This document shows, in pieces, positions 1-9,075 of a DNA stretch of 64,000 bases. Within the stretch, counting starts at the first letter, position 1; each line of letters begins with the position of its first letter. The stretch is from Bradyrhizobium sp. URHD0069 (lineage in GTDB: Bacteria; Pseudomonadota; Alphaproteobacteria; Rhizobiales; Xanthobacteraceae), in contig NZ_JNIJ01000012.1 of assembly GCF_000701345.1 (NCBI RefSeq), positions 124,001 through 188,000 of the forward strand. Direction: 5' to 3'. A program made the translations under genes and the position numbers. The notes under the pieces were generated by a model. It saw only the letters and a list, made by a program, of their open reading frames with translations, searched no databases and was not told where the DNA came from.

Positions 1-1
1 C

Positions 2-151
2 GTCACCAAGGGTCAGACCGCATCGTCGTCCTACAAGCCTGCTATCCTCTCCAACGGCGTGCGCACGGCCGTGCCTCCGCATATCGGTACGGGCACGCGC
101 ATCGTCGTCATGACCGAGGACGGCTCCTACGTCGAGCGCGCCAAGGATTAG
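2..151 (+). CDS. efp: Elongation factor P, C-terminal end (partial)
   Basis: The window opens inside a plus-strand gene whose last 49 codons are visible before a TAG. The translated end ([20 protein letters not shown], then [19 protein letters not shown]) matches the C-terminal OB-fold domain of elongation factor P, which binds between the ribosomal P and E sites and relieves stalling at polyproline. The N-terminal domain with the modifiable lysine lies outside the window. The next gene starts 33 bases downstream. Confidence 0.9.
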   Translation, partial: VTKGQTASSSYKPAILSNGVRTAVPPHIGTGTRIVVMTEDGSYVERAKD

Positions 152-184
152 ACAGGCTACGCTTGGGCGCCGGGGGCGACGTAG

Positions 185-1807
185 GTGGGTACGAAAGCCG
201 TCCGGCATGTTCTGCGCTTGCTGGCAGCCTTCCCTTTGCTCGTCGCCAGCGCCGCTATCGTTAGCGCCGACGAATTCAGAACGCCTGCGATCTCGGCCGT
301 TCGCGTCGAATGGCGCGCGGCTCTCGATCAGCTGCGATCGGAGATCATCACCCAGCCGGCCGTCGCGTCCGCCTTCACGTTTTTAGGCCGACGCAGGCTC
401 GGGCCGTTCGATCCGCGTTCGACGCCCGCGCTGGTGCAATTGAACGCGGTGACCTCGCAGATCTTCACCGGTATCGCGCGCAGTCCGGTGCCGGTGCTGC
501 TGCCGCTCGACACCGCAGCATTTTTTGGCGCGCGACTGAACGGCGCGCCGGAGAGCCTGTCACTGTCGCGCTATCAGGCGGACTTCCGGCCCGCCGACCT
601 GTTCGATGCCGGCCCTGCCGGCTACGACGCGGTATTCTCCCTCGAGCCCGGCGCCGGCGACGGCATGCCTCAGCGAACTTTTGCCAAACCCATCGAAGTG
701 CAGATCACCGGTTCGATCCTGACCTACGACATCCGCGACCCGCTCGGCGGCAAAGGCGAACCGGTCAGGGGGCTGGCCGCACAATATCCCGACCTGCGCC
801 GCTTCATCCGCGAAGGCTATGTGCGCTATGCCTTCACGCGCTTCGGCGTACCTTATGTGGTGTCGATCCAGTGTCTCGACAGCACCCCGCGCCCGCTACG
901 GCTCGCCTGCCGCGAGGCCTACCCGGTCGCCGAGCGTTTCCTCAAAGCACTGCGGATCGCCGGCGGCCTGCCCTCACGGCCGGGAATGGATATTCCGTCC
1001 GGAATTGCCGAGCGGCCGGTGGCGCGGTCGCCTGATTTTACCTATCGCCCCAGTGGCGACATCATCGCCAACAGCGGCTTTCGCAAGCAGGGCGGCCGCA
1101 CCGACTTTACCACTTACTCGCAAATTCGATTTCCACTGGAAAAAGCTCCGGCCTTCGCTCACTCGCAATCGTTTCGGGAGCGCAGATCGAACGACAAGCC
1201 GCTGATGCTCGACGAGCTGGTCGGCGGCAATTCCGGCTATCTATGGCAGGATAATTTTTGCGAAGCCCGCAGTTTTGGGGTGGGGCAATGCGCCAGCGGA
1301 TTCGGTCATCAGGGGCAGGATATCCGCCCCGGGGCGTGTCCGCCAACCGCAGGTCCCCAGCGCTGCGATCGCAATCAGCAGGCGATTGTTGCCGTCCGCG
1401 ATGGTGTGCTGATCCGCTCAGCGAAACAGCAGGCGGCAACGCTCCAGATCAACAGCTACAATGAACATATCCGCTTTCGCTATATGCATATGAACCCCGC
1501 CAGCATGGATGCCGACGGCATTCTGAATGGACGCCGCGTCAATGAAGGCGAGAAAATCGGCCTGGTTTCGAATTACCTGGACCGTCCCAATGGCACCAGC
1601 CTGCACTTGCATTTCGACGTGCAGGTGTTCACGCGCGACGGCTGGCTCTGGGTCAATCCCTACGTCACGCTGATCGCGGCCTATGAGCGCTTGATCCGCG
1701 GACGCGGGCGCGAGATCGGGCCCGAATCCGTCTCATTGCCCGCCGTGGCCCACGCATCGCCGAAGGATGCGCTTCGTCCCGAGCGGGAGGAAGACGGCGA
1801 CGACTGA
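185..1807 (+). CDS. Exported M23-family (LytM-type) metallopeptidase
   Basis: A 540-residue protein with a GTG start and an N-terminal signal sequence (hydrophobic run LLAAFPLLVASAAIVSA). The C-terminal third carries an M23 peptidoglycan endopeptidase domain: the first zinc ligands are H375 and D379 in GHQGQD, and the H-x-H motif is H474/H476 in SLHLHFD, so all metal ligands are present. The roughly 350 residues before it show no domain I recognise. Members cleave peptide cross-links in the periplasm, or act as activators when degenerate; the complete zinc site favours a catalyst. It lies 33 bases after efp on the same strand and may be co-transcribed. GTG is the only start that keeps the whole signal sequence. 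Confidence 0.85.
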   Translation: MGTKAVRHVLRLLAAFPLLVASAAIVSADEFRTPAISAVRVEWRAALDQLRSEIITQPAVASAFTFLGRRRLGPFDPRSTPALVQLNAVTSQIFTGIARSPVPVLLPLDTAAFFGARLNGAPESLSLSRYQADFRPADLFDAGPAGYDAVFSLEPGAGDGMPQRTFAKPIEVQITGSILTYDIRDPLGGKGEPVRGLAAQYPDLRRFIREGYVRYAFTRFGVPYVVSIQCLDSTPRPLRLACREAYPVAERFLKALRIAGGLPSRPGMDIPSGIAERPVARSPDFTYRPSGDIIANSGFRKQGGRTDFTTYSQIRFPLEKAPAFAHSQSFRERRSNDKPLMLDELVGGNSGYLWQDNFCEARSFGVGQCASGFGHQGQDIRPGACPPTAGPQRCDRNQQAIVAVRDGVLIRSAKQQAATLQINSYNEHIRFRYMHMNPASMDADGILNGRRVNEGEKIGLVSNYLDRPNGTSLHLHFDVQVFTRDGWLWVNPYVTLIAAYERLIRGRGREIGPESVSLPAVAHASPKDALRPEREEDGDD

Positions 1808-2005
1808 TCTTTACGACGCCGCATGAACGGCTTTTGCTGCGCCGGCGGGGTCCAGCGATGGGCGGCGCCAGGCCTGTTCCAGACATTGATCGGGTGACGA
1901 TCCGGCGCTGGCTGTCCAAAATTGCCGCAGACCTGCAGCAGGATGGCTAGTTCCCAAAGGCTATGCCTTTTGCCCCGCCCCTCCCCGCCCCGCTAGACTG
2001 CGCTG

Positions 2006-3241
2006 ATGAAACAATCTGATTCTCCGAGAACGCCGACGCGCCGCGCAATTCTGCGATCTGGTCTTGGCGCTGGCGCCCTGCTCGCGCAGCCGGTTGCGGC
2101 ATTTGCTGCGGCGCCGCCCGGCTTCGACCAATGGCGCGACAGCTTTCGCGCGCGGGCGCTGGCGAAAGGCATTTCGGATGCGACCTGGACTCGCGTGATG
2201 GGCCGCATCGAACCCGACATGACCGTCTTCAAACAGATGCAGAAGCAGCCTGAGTTCAACGAGCAGGTCTGGCAATACATCAATCGCCGCGTCTCGGACT
2301 GGCGCATCATCGCGGGCAAGGAGGCACTGAGGAAGAACGAGGCGTTGTTTACGCGCATCGAACGGGACTTCGGCGTCGAACGCGGCACGCTGCTGGCGCT
2401 GTGGGGCGTCGAGTCCGCCTATGGCGATCCGCTGGTGCAGCAGAATCATATGCGGCCGGTATTCCCTTCGCTCGCGGCGCTCGCCTGGAACGAGCCGCGC
2501 CGCCGCGCCTATTGGGAGACCGAACTGATCAATGCCTTGAAGATCGTCGATCGCGGCTGGAGCACGCCGGAGGAGATGCGGGGCTCGTGGGCCGGCGCGA
2601 TGGGACATACCCAGTGGATGCCGGAAGTCTGGCTCAATGTCGGGATGGATTACGACAAGGACGGCCGGGTGTCGCCGTTCGGCAGGCCGGACGATGCGCT
2701 CGGCTCCAGCGCGCGATACCTGGTCAATCGCGGCAAGTATCACCGCGGCGAACATTGGGGCTATGAGGTGCGCGCGCCGGGCGCAGCCGCGAGCGGCAGC
2801 CGAACCTATGCGGCGTGGTCCAGCGCCGGCGTCTCGCGCGCCGACGGTCAGCCGTTCCAGCAACCGAACGCCTCCGCGCAGATGTGGGTGCCGGTGCAAG
2901 GCGGACCGGCGTTCCTGCTGGGTCCGAATTTCTATGCGGTGCGCAGCTATAACCCTTCGATGAACTACGCGCTGGCGATCTGCCATCTCGGCGACCGCAT
3001 TTTGGGCGCCCCGCCCTTCATTCAGCCGTTCCCCGGCTCCGAGCGTGCGCTGACGCTCGCGGAAGTGCAGGAAATGCAAACCAGACTGACAAAGGCGGGC
3101 TTTGACACCGGCGGCACCGACGGCCGCGTCGGCAACGACACCATGAAAGCGGTGAAGGATTATCAGACTAAAACGGGCCTGTTGCCGGCGGATGGGTATG
3201 GCGGGCTGAAGGTGCTGGCGCGGCTGAGGCAGGGCGGCTAG
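2006..3241 (+). CDS. Lytic murein transglycosylase (MltB-like) with peptidoglycan-binding domain
   Basis: A 411-residue exported protein. The N-terminus has a twin-arginine-like signal (TPTRRAILRSGLGAGALLAQ, then an Ala-rich cleavage region). Residues about 35-330 fit the SLT_2/MltB fold: the catalytic glutamate is probably the E of LALWGVESAYGD, followed by the family block GSWAGAMGHTQWMP. The last ~60 residues form a PG_binding_1 domain (LTLAEVQEMQTRLTKAGFDT ... GRVGNDTMKAVKDYQ). The enzyme cleaves the MurNAc-GlcNAc glycosidic bond to leave 1,6-anhydro ends, which links it to AnmK (43073-44182), a kinase for anhydro-MurNAc. Confidence 0.9.
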   Translation: MKQSDSPRTPTRRAILRSGLGAGALLAQPVAAFAAAPPGFDQWRDSFRARALAKGISDATWTRVMGRIEPDMTVFKQMQKQPEFNEQVWQYINRRVSDWRIIAGKEALRKNEALFTRIERDFGVERGTLLALWGVESAYGDPLVQQNHMRPVFPSLAALAWNEPRRRAYWETELINALKIVDRGWSTPEEMRGSWAGAMGHTQWMPEVWLNVGMDYDKDGRVSPFGRPDDALGSSARYLVNRGKYHRGEHWGYEVRAPGAAASGSRTYAAWSSAGVSRADGQPFQQPNASAQMWVPVQGGPAFLLGPNFYAVRSYNPSMNYALAICHLGDRILGAPPFIQPFPGSERALTLAEVQEMQTRLTKAGFDTGGTDGRVGNDTMKAVKDYQTKTGLLPADGYGGLKVLARLRQGG

Positions 3242-3287
3242 CCGTCGCCGAGCATAGGCTGACTTTTTGACTTCGTCGTTCCGGGAT

Positions 3288-3345
3288 GCGCCTGTTGGCG
3301 CAGGCCTGCAATCCATACTCCCGATCGTGGTTATGAATTCTGGGC
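3288..3345. repeat. Degenerate interspersed palindromic repeat
   Basis: In the gap between the transglycosylase and recJ, the sequence contains CAATCCATACTCCCGATCG followed by GTGGTTATGAATTCTGGGCT. It resembles the better-preserved element at 18479-18520, where the two arms pair perfectly. Here the arms have diverged. It probably belongs to the same short dispersed family and sits between convergent gene ends. Confidence 0.4.
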
Positions 3346-3351
3346 TCGCTA

Positions 3352-5193
3352 TTACCTGATCACCGCCGGTCCCTGATCCGGCACGGCAACATCGAGCACG
3401 CGCAATTGCACGCGCTCGGTGCCTTGCCAGCGATCCACCGCGAGCGATCCCGCCACATGCAGCGGCTGCCCGCGATTTCCCGTCAACGCATTGCCGAGCT
3501 TTTGTCCGATCGAGCGAAAGGCGATCCCGTTGACGATCGCGCCGTCGCCGGACTTGAACCGCACGCGCAAATGCGCTTGTCCCACTTCATCGGCATAAAC
3601 CAATTGATGCGAGGGCAGCGCCACCACCGGTTCGGGATTGCCGCTGCCGAACGGCCCCGCGCGATTGAGCGTTGCAACCAGTTCCGGCGTCACCGCCCGT
3701 GCACTCAAAGCGCCGTCGATGAACAGCTCATTTTCGTGCCGCGAGTTCGCAACATCCTGCGCCAGCGCGCTTTCCATATAGGCGCGGAATTCGGCCAATC
3801 TCTCTTTGCGCAGCGTCACGCCTGCGGCCATGGCGTGGCCGCCGCCCTTCATCAACAATCCTTCCTTCACCGCCTGCCGCACCGCCTTGCCGAGATCGAC
3901 GCCGGAAATCGAGCGGCCCGAGCCGGTGCCGATGCCGCCCGGCTCCAGTGCAATGGCAAAGGCGGGACGCGCGAATTTTTCCTTCAGCCGCGAGGCGACA
4001 AGACCGACCACGCCGGGATGCCAGCCTTCCGATGCCGTGACGATCACCGAGCCCTTATCTTCGAGCCCGAGCGAGGCCAGCGCCTCGGCTTCCGCTTGCG
4101 CTTCCGCCATCTGTTCGATGACGCGGCGCTCGGTGTTGAGGCGATCAAGCTCCGTGGCGATACGTGCAGCTTCGGAGACGTCGCCCTCCAGCAAGAGCCG
4201 CACGCCGAGATCGGCGCGCCCGATCCGCCCCCCGGCGTTGATGCGGGGTCCCAGCATGAAGCCGAGATGCCAGGCCTCGGGCGGGCCGTTCAGCCGCGAC
4301 ACGTCCATCAGCGCGGTATGGCCGACATGATCGCGGCGCCGCATCGCGATCAGGCCCTTTGCCACGAAGGCGCGGTTGAGGCCGGTCAACGGCGCGACAT
4401 CGGCGACGGTGCCGAGCGCGACGTGATGCAGCATGCCGAGCAGATCCGGCTCCGGCATTTCGCCGGTCCAGAATCCGCGTGTGCGCAATTCCCGGTTCAC
4501 CGCGACCAGGGTGACCAGCACAAGGCCGACCGCGGCAAGATGGCCGAGACCTGAGAGGTCGTCGGGCCGGTTCGGATTAACCAGCGCATCGACATCAGGC
4601 AATTCGTCGCCGCATTGATGATGATCGATGACGACCACCGACATCCCGAGCCGTCGCGCCTCTGCCAGCGGCTCGAGGCTGGTGGTGCCGCAATCCACCG
4701 TCACCAAGAGCGTGGCGCCCTTGCCCGCAAGTGCGCGTACGGCCTCGACATTGGGGCCATAGCCTTCGAAAATCCGGTCGGGAATATGAATCAGCGGATC
4801 GAGTCCGCAATGCCGCAGGTGCCACGCGAGCAGCGCCGCGGAAGTGGCGCCGTCGACATCATAGTCGCCGAAGACAGCAACTTTTTCGCCGCGTGTGGCG
4901 GCATCCGCGATGCGCTTCGCGGCGGCCTCCATCTGCGTCACCGTGTAGGGATCGGGCATTAATTTGCGGATAGCCGGATCGAGATAATCCTCGACCGCAT
5001 CGATCCCGACATCGCGCCCCGCGAGCACCCGCGCCAGCATCTCCGGTAATTGATGGCGCTGCGTGATCGCAAGAGCGCGCGCGGCGCCGCGCGCATCGAG
5101 CCGGTCGCGCCACAACTTACCCGTCGCCGATCGCGCAACGCCGAGAAACGCCGGTGGCGCTTCAATGGGCAAGGCGGATGCAGGGAGCGTCAT
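3352..5193 (-). CDS. recJ: Single-stranded-DNA-specific exonuclease RecJ
   Basis: A 613-residue DHH-family 5'-3' ssDNA exonuclease of recombination and mismatch repair. Visible motifs are motif I DYDVDGATSAALL, the DHH motif in VVVIDHHQCGDELP, and the DHHA1-domain motif MKGGGHAMAAGVTL. The open frame extends 20 codons further upstream, but the ATG at 5193 (MTLPASALPIEAPPAF) is chosen because the extension enters repeat-like sequence. It is the last gene of the minus-strand run alaC-like/hom/glpX/GNAT/HAD/recJ, separated from the HAD gene by an interspersed repeat, so it may have its own promoter. Confidence 0.95.
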   Translation of the reverse strand: MTLPASALPIEAPPAFLGVARSATGKLWRDRLDARGAARALAITQRHQLPEMLARVLAGRDVGIDAVEDYLDPAIRKLMPDPYTVTQMEAAAKRIADAATRGEKVAVFGDYDVDGATSAALLAWHLRHCGLDPLIHIPDRIFEGYGPNVEAVRALAGKGATLLVTVDCGTTSLEPLAEARRLGMSVVVIDHHQCGDELPDVDALVNPNRPDDLSGLGHLAAVGLVLVTLVAVNRELRTRGFWTGEMPEPDLLGMLHHVALGTVADVAPLTGLNRAFVAKGLIAMRRRDHVGHTALMDVSRLNGPPEAWHLGFMLGPRINAGGRIGRADLGVRLLLEGDVSEAARIATELDRLNTERRVIEQMAEAQAEAEALASLGLEDKGSVIVTASEGWHPGVVGLVASRLKEKFARPAFAIALEPGGIGTGSGRSISGVDLGKAVRQAVKEGLLMKGGGHAMAAGVTLRKERLAEFRAYMESALAQDVANSRHENELFIDGALSARAVTPELVATLNRAGPFGSGNPEPVVALPSHQLVYADEVGQAHLRVRFKSGDGAIVNGIAFRSIGQKLGNALTGNRGQPLHVAGSLAVDRWQGTERVQLRVLDVAVPDQGPAVIR

Positions 5194-5262
5194 GATGCTT
5201 TTGGAAGATACGCGAGGCAGGCGCGGGTTCAATGATTCGCTCACGGCGATCACAACTTATAC

Positions 5263-5422
5263 CCGTCATCCCCGCGTGACGGCTTGCCGTTACCACTGGA
5301 GCTGCGAGCCTCTTCGGCGAGCCTCGAAAGGATGACGGCGACCAATCCGTGGCCCATCCTTCGATACGTGCGCAAGGGCGCTTACCACGGAGGAGCGCAA
5401 TGCGCTCATCCGGGGATGACGG
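5263..5422. repeat. Interspersed repeat bounded by 12-bp inverted repeats
   Basis: The gap between recJ and the HAD gene is bounded by CCGTCATCCCCG (5263-5274) and its exact reverse complement (5411-5422). Inside is a second imperfect inverted pair (TCGAAAGGATG near 5326 and CATCCTTCGA near 5356). No gene is supported. The form resembles the small non-autonomous intergenic repeats common in Bradyrhizobium. Confidence 0.6.
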
Positions 5423-5432
5423 CGGCGTCAGC

Positions 5433-6152
5433 TCAACACCCCATTCGGTCCGCGATTTCCCCAAAATCCTTGGCGACGACATCCCAATCGCCCGTCGCCT
5501 CGAAGTCGTGCTTCTGCAGCGGGCCGTATTCGCTCGGCCGCGCGACGAAGGCGGTTTTCAACCCCAGTTTCTGCGCGGCCTCGAGGTCGCTGTTGTGCGC
5601 GGCGACCATCATCACCTGTTGCGGCGACAGACCGAGCAGCCGCGCGGCCCCAAGATAGGTTTCGGGATCTGGCTTATAGTGCTCGAACAATTCCGCCGAC
5701 AACACCAGGTCCCACGGCAGGCCCGCGAATTTCGCCATGTTGGTCAAGAGCGCGACATTGCCGTTCGAGAGTGGAGCGATGATGTAATTTGTCTTTAGCC
5801 GCGCAAGTCCAGAGACGCTGTCCGGCCAGGGATGGAGCCGGTGCCAGCCCATGGTCAGGTGATGCAGGTCATCCTCGTTCAAGCCCGAAATCGAAAATTG
5901 CGCGACCAGTTTTTCCAGCGATCGGCGGTGCAGCACATCGAGGATCACGTAGCCGCGCTCCGGATGCTTTCTTACCTCATCCATCGACGCGGCATAGACG
6001 CCGCGCCAGGCATCGACCAGCGCGGTCCAGTCCGCCTTGACGCCTCGCTTGTCGGCCCATTTGCTGAAATCCGCGATCAGGCTCGAGCGCCAGTCGACGA
6101 CGGTGCCGAACACATCGAACACCAGGGCTTTCACCGCCGAAATATCAGACAT
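5433..6152 (-). CDS. Haloacid dehalogenase, type II
   Basis: A 239-residue HAD-superfamily hydrolase. The nucleophile motif is near the N-terminus (ALVFDVFGTVVDW, with D13 the expected nucleophile). Motif II is in IIAPLSNGN, the lysine motif lies in HYKPDPETYL, and the C-terminal acidic motif is replaced by MMVAAHNSDLEAAQ, as is typical of type II (S)-2-haloacid dehalogenases. These convert 2-haloalkanoic acids to hydroxy acids; the natural substrate here is unknown. The start at 6152 (MSDISAVKA) is preferred over an upstream codon giving 15 extra residues. It lies 41 bases after the GNAT gene. Confidence 0.85.
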   Translation of the reverse strand: MSDISAVKALVFDVFGTVVDWRSSLIADFSKWADKRGVKADWTALVDAWRGVYAASMDEVRKHPERGYVILDVLHRRSLEKLVAQFSISGLNEDDLHHLTMGWHRLHPWPDSVSGLARLKTNYIIAPLSNGNVALLTNMAKFAGLPWDLVLSAELFEHYKPDPETYLGAARLLGLSPQQVMMVAAHNSDLEAAQKLGLKTAFVARPSEYGPLQKHDFEATGDWDVVAKDFGEIADRMGC

Positions 6153-6193
6153 GCCGGCTCCTGCTATTGTCGTTCTTGACCGAAGAGGCGCGT

Positions 6194-6646
6194 TCAAAGT
6201 TTCTTGCGGTATTGCACGAAGCCCGGCCGCTCGGCGACCTGATTGTAGAGATTTTGTGCGGTCTGGTTGGTTTCGTGCGTTATCCAGTAGAGGCGGCTTG
6301 CGCCGGCTTCGCGAGCGGCTGCCTCAACCGCTGCAATCAACGCACGCCCTGCTCCGCTTCCGCGGGCCGACGGTTCGACGAAAAGGTCTTCGAGATAGCA
6401 GTAGCACAGCGGCGCCCAGGTCGAGCGATGCAGCAGATAGTGCGCGATCCCGATCAATCGTCCGTCGCGCTCGGCGACGAAAGCGCCGAGGCGTTCGAGT
6501 GGATCGAAGAACCGCCGCCATGTCGCGTCGGTGACATCAGAAGCAAGGGTCGCCTTATAGAAAGTCAGATAGCCCTGCCACAGTGGCTCCCATGCCTCGC
6601 GATCGCCGGGCTGCAAGGCTCTGACGACGGTTTCGCCTGGCATCAT
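6194..6646 (-). CDS. GNAT-family N-acetyltransferase
   Basis: A 150-residue protein with a complete GNAT fold. The acetyl-CoA pyrophosphate-binding motif is EPSARGSGAGRALIAAV, preceded by the strand LCYCYLEDLFV and followed by ASRLYWITHETNQTAQNLYN, which matches the small-molecule GNATs with a C-terminal W-x-T-H-x-x-N block. The substrate cannot be told from sequence. The start codon (ATG at 6646, with another ATG immediately after) lies 8 bases beyond the glpX stop, so the two are almost certainly co-transcribed. A longer reading of this frame is antisense to nothing useful and only runs back through glpX. Confidence 0.82.
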   Translation of the reverse strand: MMPGETVVRALQPGDREAWEPLWQGYLTFYKATLASDVTDATWRRFFDPLERLGAFVAERDGRLIGIAHYLLHRSTWAPLCYCYLEDLFVEPSARGSGAGRALIAAVEAAAREAGASRLYWITHETNQTAQNLYNQVAERPGFVQYRKKL

Positions 6647-6654
6647 CGGCGGCC

Positions 6655-7653
6655 TCAATCGAGGTGGAATTTTTCGAGCTGACGGTGTTCGGCCTTGATG
6701 TAGCGCACGGTGCCGGTCACCGAGCGCATCACCACGGTCTCGGTCTCGATGACATCCTTGCGAAACTTGACGCCCGACAGCAGCGAGCCCGTCGTTACTC
6801 CGGTTGCCGCGAACAGGCAGTCGCCCCTCGCCATGTCCTCGATGCCGTAAACCATGCGCGGATCGGTGACGCCCATCTTGCGGGCGCGTTCGCGCTTCTC
6901 GTCGGTATCGAGGATCAGCCGGCATTGCATCTGGCCGCCGATGCAGCGCAGCGCGACCGCCGCCAGCACGCCTTCGGGCGCGCCACCGGTACCAATATAC
7001 ATATCGACGCCGGTATTCTCGGGATCGGCGCAATGGATCACGCCCGCGACATCACCATCGGTGATGAGGCGTACCGCCGCGCCGGTGCTGCGCACGCCCT
7101 GAATGATATCGGCATGCCGCGGACGATCGAGCACCAGCACCGTGATGGCGGATGCATCAACACCTTTCGCCTTGGCCAGCCGGCGAACGTTGTCGGCCGG
7201 CGATGCATCAAGCTCGATGATGCCTTTGGCGTAGCCGGGGCCGATGGCGATCTTTTCCATGTAAACGTCGGGCGCGTGCAGAAGCGTGCCGCCATCCGCG
7301 ATCGCCATGGTCGCAATCGCGCCCGGCATGTTCTTGGCGCACAGCGTGGTGCCCTCGAGCGGATCGACGGCGATATCGACCTGCGGGCCGGCATTGATGC
7401 CGACTTTCTCGCCGATGAAGAGCATCGGCGCCTCGTCGCGCTCGCCCTCGCCGATCACGACGGTGCCTTCGATGGGCAACTTATTGAGTTCGCGGCGCAT
7501 CGCATCGACAGCGGCCTGGTCGGCTGCCTTTTCGTTGCCATGGCCCCGCAATCGCGCCGCCGAGACCGCCGCGCGTTCCGTCACACGCACGATCTCGAGC
7601 GTCAGGATGCGTTCCAGCAATAGCTGCGGCGGAACAGAAATATGTGTCGACAT
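6655..7653 (-). CDS. glpX: Class II fructose-1,6-bisphosphatase
   Basis: A 332-residue protein of the GlpX family, which dephosphorylates fructose 1,6-bisphosphate (in some species also sedoheptulose 1,7-bisphosphate) in gluconeogenesis and the Calvin cycle. Metal-site motifs are present: VVIGEGERDEAPML and IAVDPLEGTTLCAKN. The usual length is about 320-340 residues. It follows hom in the same direction, with 78 bases between them. Confidence 0.95.
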   Translation of the reverse strand: MSTHISVPPQLLLERILTLEIVRVTERAAVSAARLRGHGNEKAADQAAVDAMRRELNKLPIEGTVVIGEGERDEAPMLFIGEKVGINAGPQVDIAVDPLEGTTLCAKNMPGAIATMAIADGGTLLHAPDVYMEKIAIGPGYAKGIIELDASPADNVRRLAKAKGVDASAITVLVLDRPRHADIIQGVRSTGAAVRLITDGDVAGVIHCADPENTGVDMYIGTGGAPEGVLAAVALRCIGGQMQCRLILDTDEKRERARKMGVTDPRMVYGIEDMARGDCLFAATGVTTGSLLSGVKFRKDVIETETVVMRSVTGTVRYIKAEHRQLEKFHLD

Positions 7654-7731
7654 CGGCGCACTCCTTAAGACGTCACTGCGGTTTTTTGGTCGGGATATAT
7701 GGTTTCGCGCATCGTCCGTTCAGACCAGGCG

Positions 7732-9051
7732 CTAGTTTTTTTCGATCCGTATCACCTGCGGCCGGCCGCTGATCACCTTGTCGCGCTGTACCGCCTCCAG
7801 CGCCCGATACACCGCATCTTCGCTGGTGGCATAGGTGATCAGAATGACCGGCACCGGCGAAGCTTTCCTCGCCGCGCCGTTCGCGTCAACGCCGTCCGGA
7901 TGGCGCTGCACGATCGATTCGATCGAAATCTTCTGCTGGGCAAGTCGGGTGGCAATAGCAGCGGCGGTGCCCGGCAAATCTCGCGCCATCAGGCGGATAT
8001 AATAGCCACCCTCATGGCGTTCCATTGGCGCCTTTTTGGTCGCGCGCAACCGCTCTACAGGACGTCCGAAGGGCTTGGCGCGGATGCCGCGCGCTACATC
8101 GGCGATGTCGGCGACCACGGCCGATGCTGTCGCAGCCCCTCCCGCGCCGGGACCCACCAGCGTGATCGGAGGAATGCCTTCGCCGTCGATGGTCACGGCA
8201 TTGGTGACGCCCATCACTTGCGCGATTGACGATGATTTCGGCACCATGGTCGGGTGCACGCGTTGTTCGATGCCTTTGGCGGTTCGCACCGCGACGCCGA
8301 GCAGCTTGACGCGAAAGCCGAGTTCTTCAGCGGCGCGCAGGTCTTGCGGCGTGATGGACGATATGCCTTCGACATAAACCGCGCTCTGCGCGACCTTGGT
8401 GCCGAATGCAAGGCTCGCAAGAATGGCAAGCTTCTGCGCGGTGTCATGGCCGTCGACGTCGAACGACGGGTTGGCCTCGGCATAGCCAAGGCGCTGCGCG
8501 TCCTTCAGGCAGTCGGCGAACGACAAGCCCTCGTGTTCCATCCGGCTCAGGATGTAATTGCAGGTGCCGTTGAGAATGCCGTAGACGCGATTGACGTCGG
8601 TCCCTGTAAGACCTTCGCGCAAGGTCTTGATGACCGGGATCGCAGCTCCGACAGCCGCCTCGAAATTCAGCGCGCCGCCATATTTCTCGGCTGACTTCGC
8701 CAGCCGCAATCCATGTTTGGCGATCAGCGCCTTGTTGGCGGTAACCACGGATTTGCCGGATTTCAGCGCCGCCTCGATCGCCGACAGCGCGGGCTCGCCG
8801 GACCCGCCCATCAACTCGACGAAACAATCGATGCCGGGATCGTTGGCGAGATCGAGGGCATTTTTGGCCCAGGCGATACCGCGCAGGTCGACACCGCGCT
8901 TTTTTGCCTTCGAACGCGCCGTCACGGCGACGACGCGTACGCCGCGCCCGCTGCGCGCCGATAAAGCGCGGCCCTGCTGTTCGATGAGGCGAACGACTTC
9001 GGCGCCAACAGTGCCGAGCCCCGCAATACCCACTTTCAGGGGTGCGACCAT
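7732..9051 (-). CDS. hom: Homoserine dehydrogenase
   Basis: A 439-residue NAD(P)-dependent enzyme that reduces aspartate semialdehyde to homoserine for Thr, Met and Ile synthesis. It has an N-terminal Rossmann motif (VGIAGLGTVGAEVVRLI), the homoserine dehydrogenase signature region (GILNGTCNYILSRM, then AQRLGYAEANPSFDVDGHD) and a C-terminal ACT domain (YYIRLMARDLPGTAAAIATR) suited to feedback control by threonine. The 24-base gap after the aminotransferase gene suggests an operon. Confidence 0.96.
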   Translation of the reverse strand: MVAPLKVGIAGLGTVGAEVVRLIEQQGRALSARSGRGVRVVAVTARSKAKKRGVDLRGIAWAKNALDLANDPGIDCFVELMGGSGEPALSAIEAALKSGKSVVTANKALIAKHGLRLAKSAEKYGGALNFEAAVGAAIPVIKTLREGLTGTDVNRVYGILNGTCNYILSRMEHEGLSFADCLKDAQRLGYAEANPSFDVDGHDTAQKLAILASLAFGTKVAQSAVYVEGISSITPQDLRAAEELGFRVKLLGVAVRTAKGIEQRVHPTMVPKSSSIAQVMGVTNAVTIDGEGIPPITLVGPGAGGAATASAVVADIADVARGIRAKPFGRPVERLRATKKAPMERHEGGYYIRLMARDLPGTAAAIATRLAQQKISIESIVQRHPDGVDANGAARKASPVPVILITYATSEDAVYRALEAVQRDKVISGRPQVIRIEKN

Positions 9052-9075
9052 GACGAAAATGACCTGCCGGAGGGA

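Noticed and set aside
1858..1950. Small plus-strand ORF of 30 codons (MGGARPVPDIDRVTIRRW and on)
   Set aside because: No ribosome site and no remembered homologue; kept only as a possibility in the gap after the first M23 gene.
1961..3316. Long minus-strand ORF opposite the lytic transglycosylase
   Set aside because: It is a GC-rich antisense shadow: Arg/His/Ala-rich, no domain, fully overlapping a gene with clear catalytic motifs.
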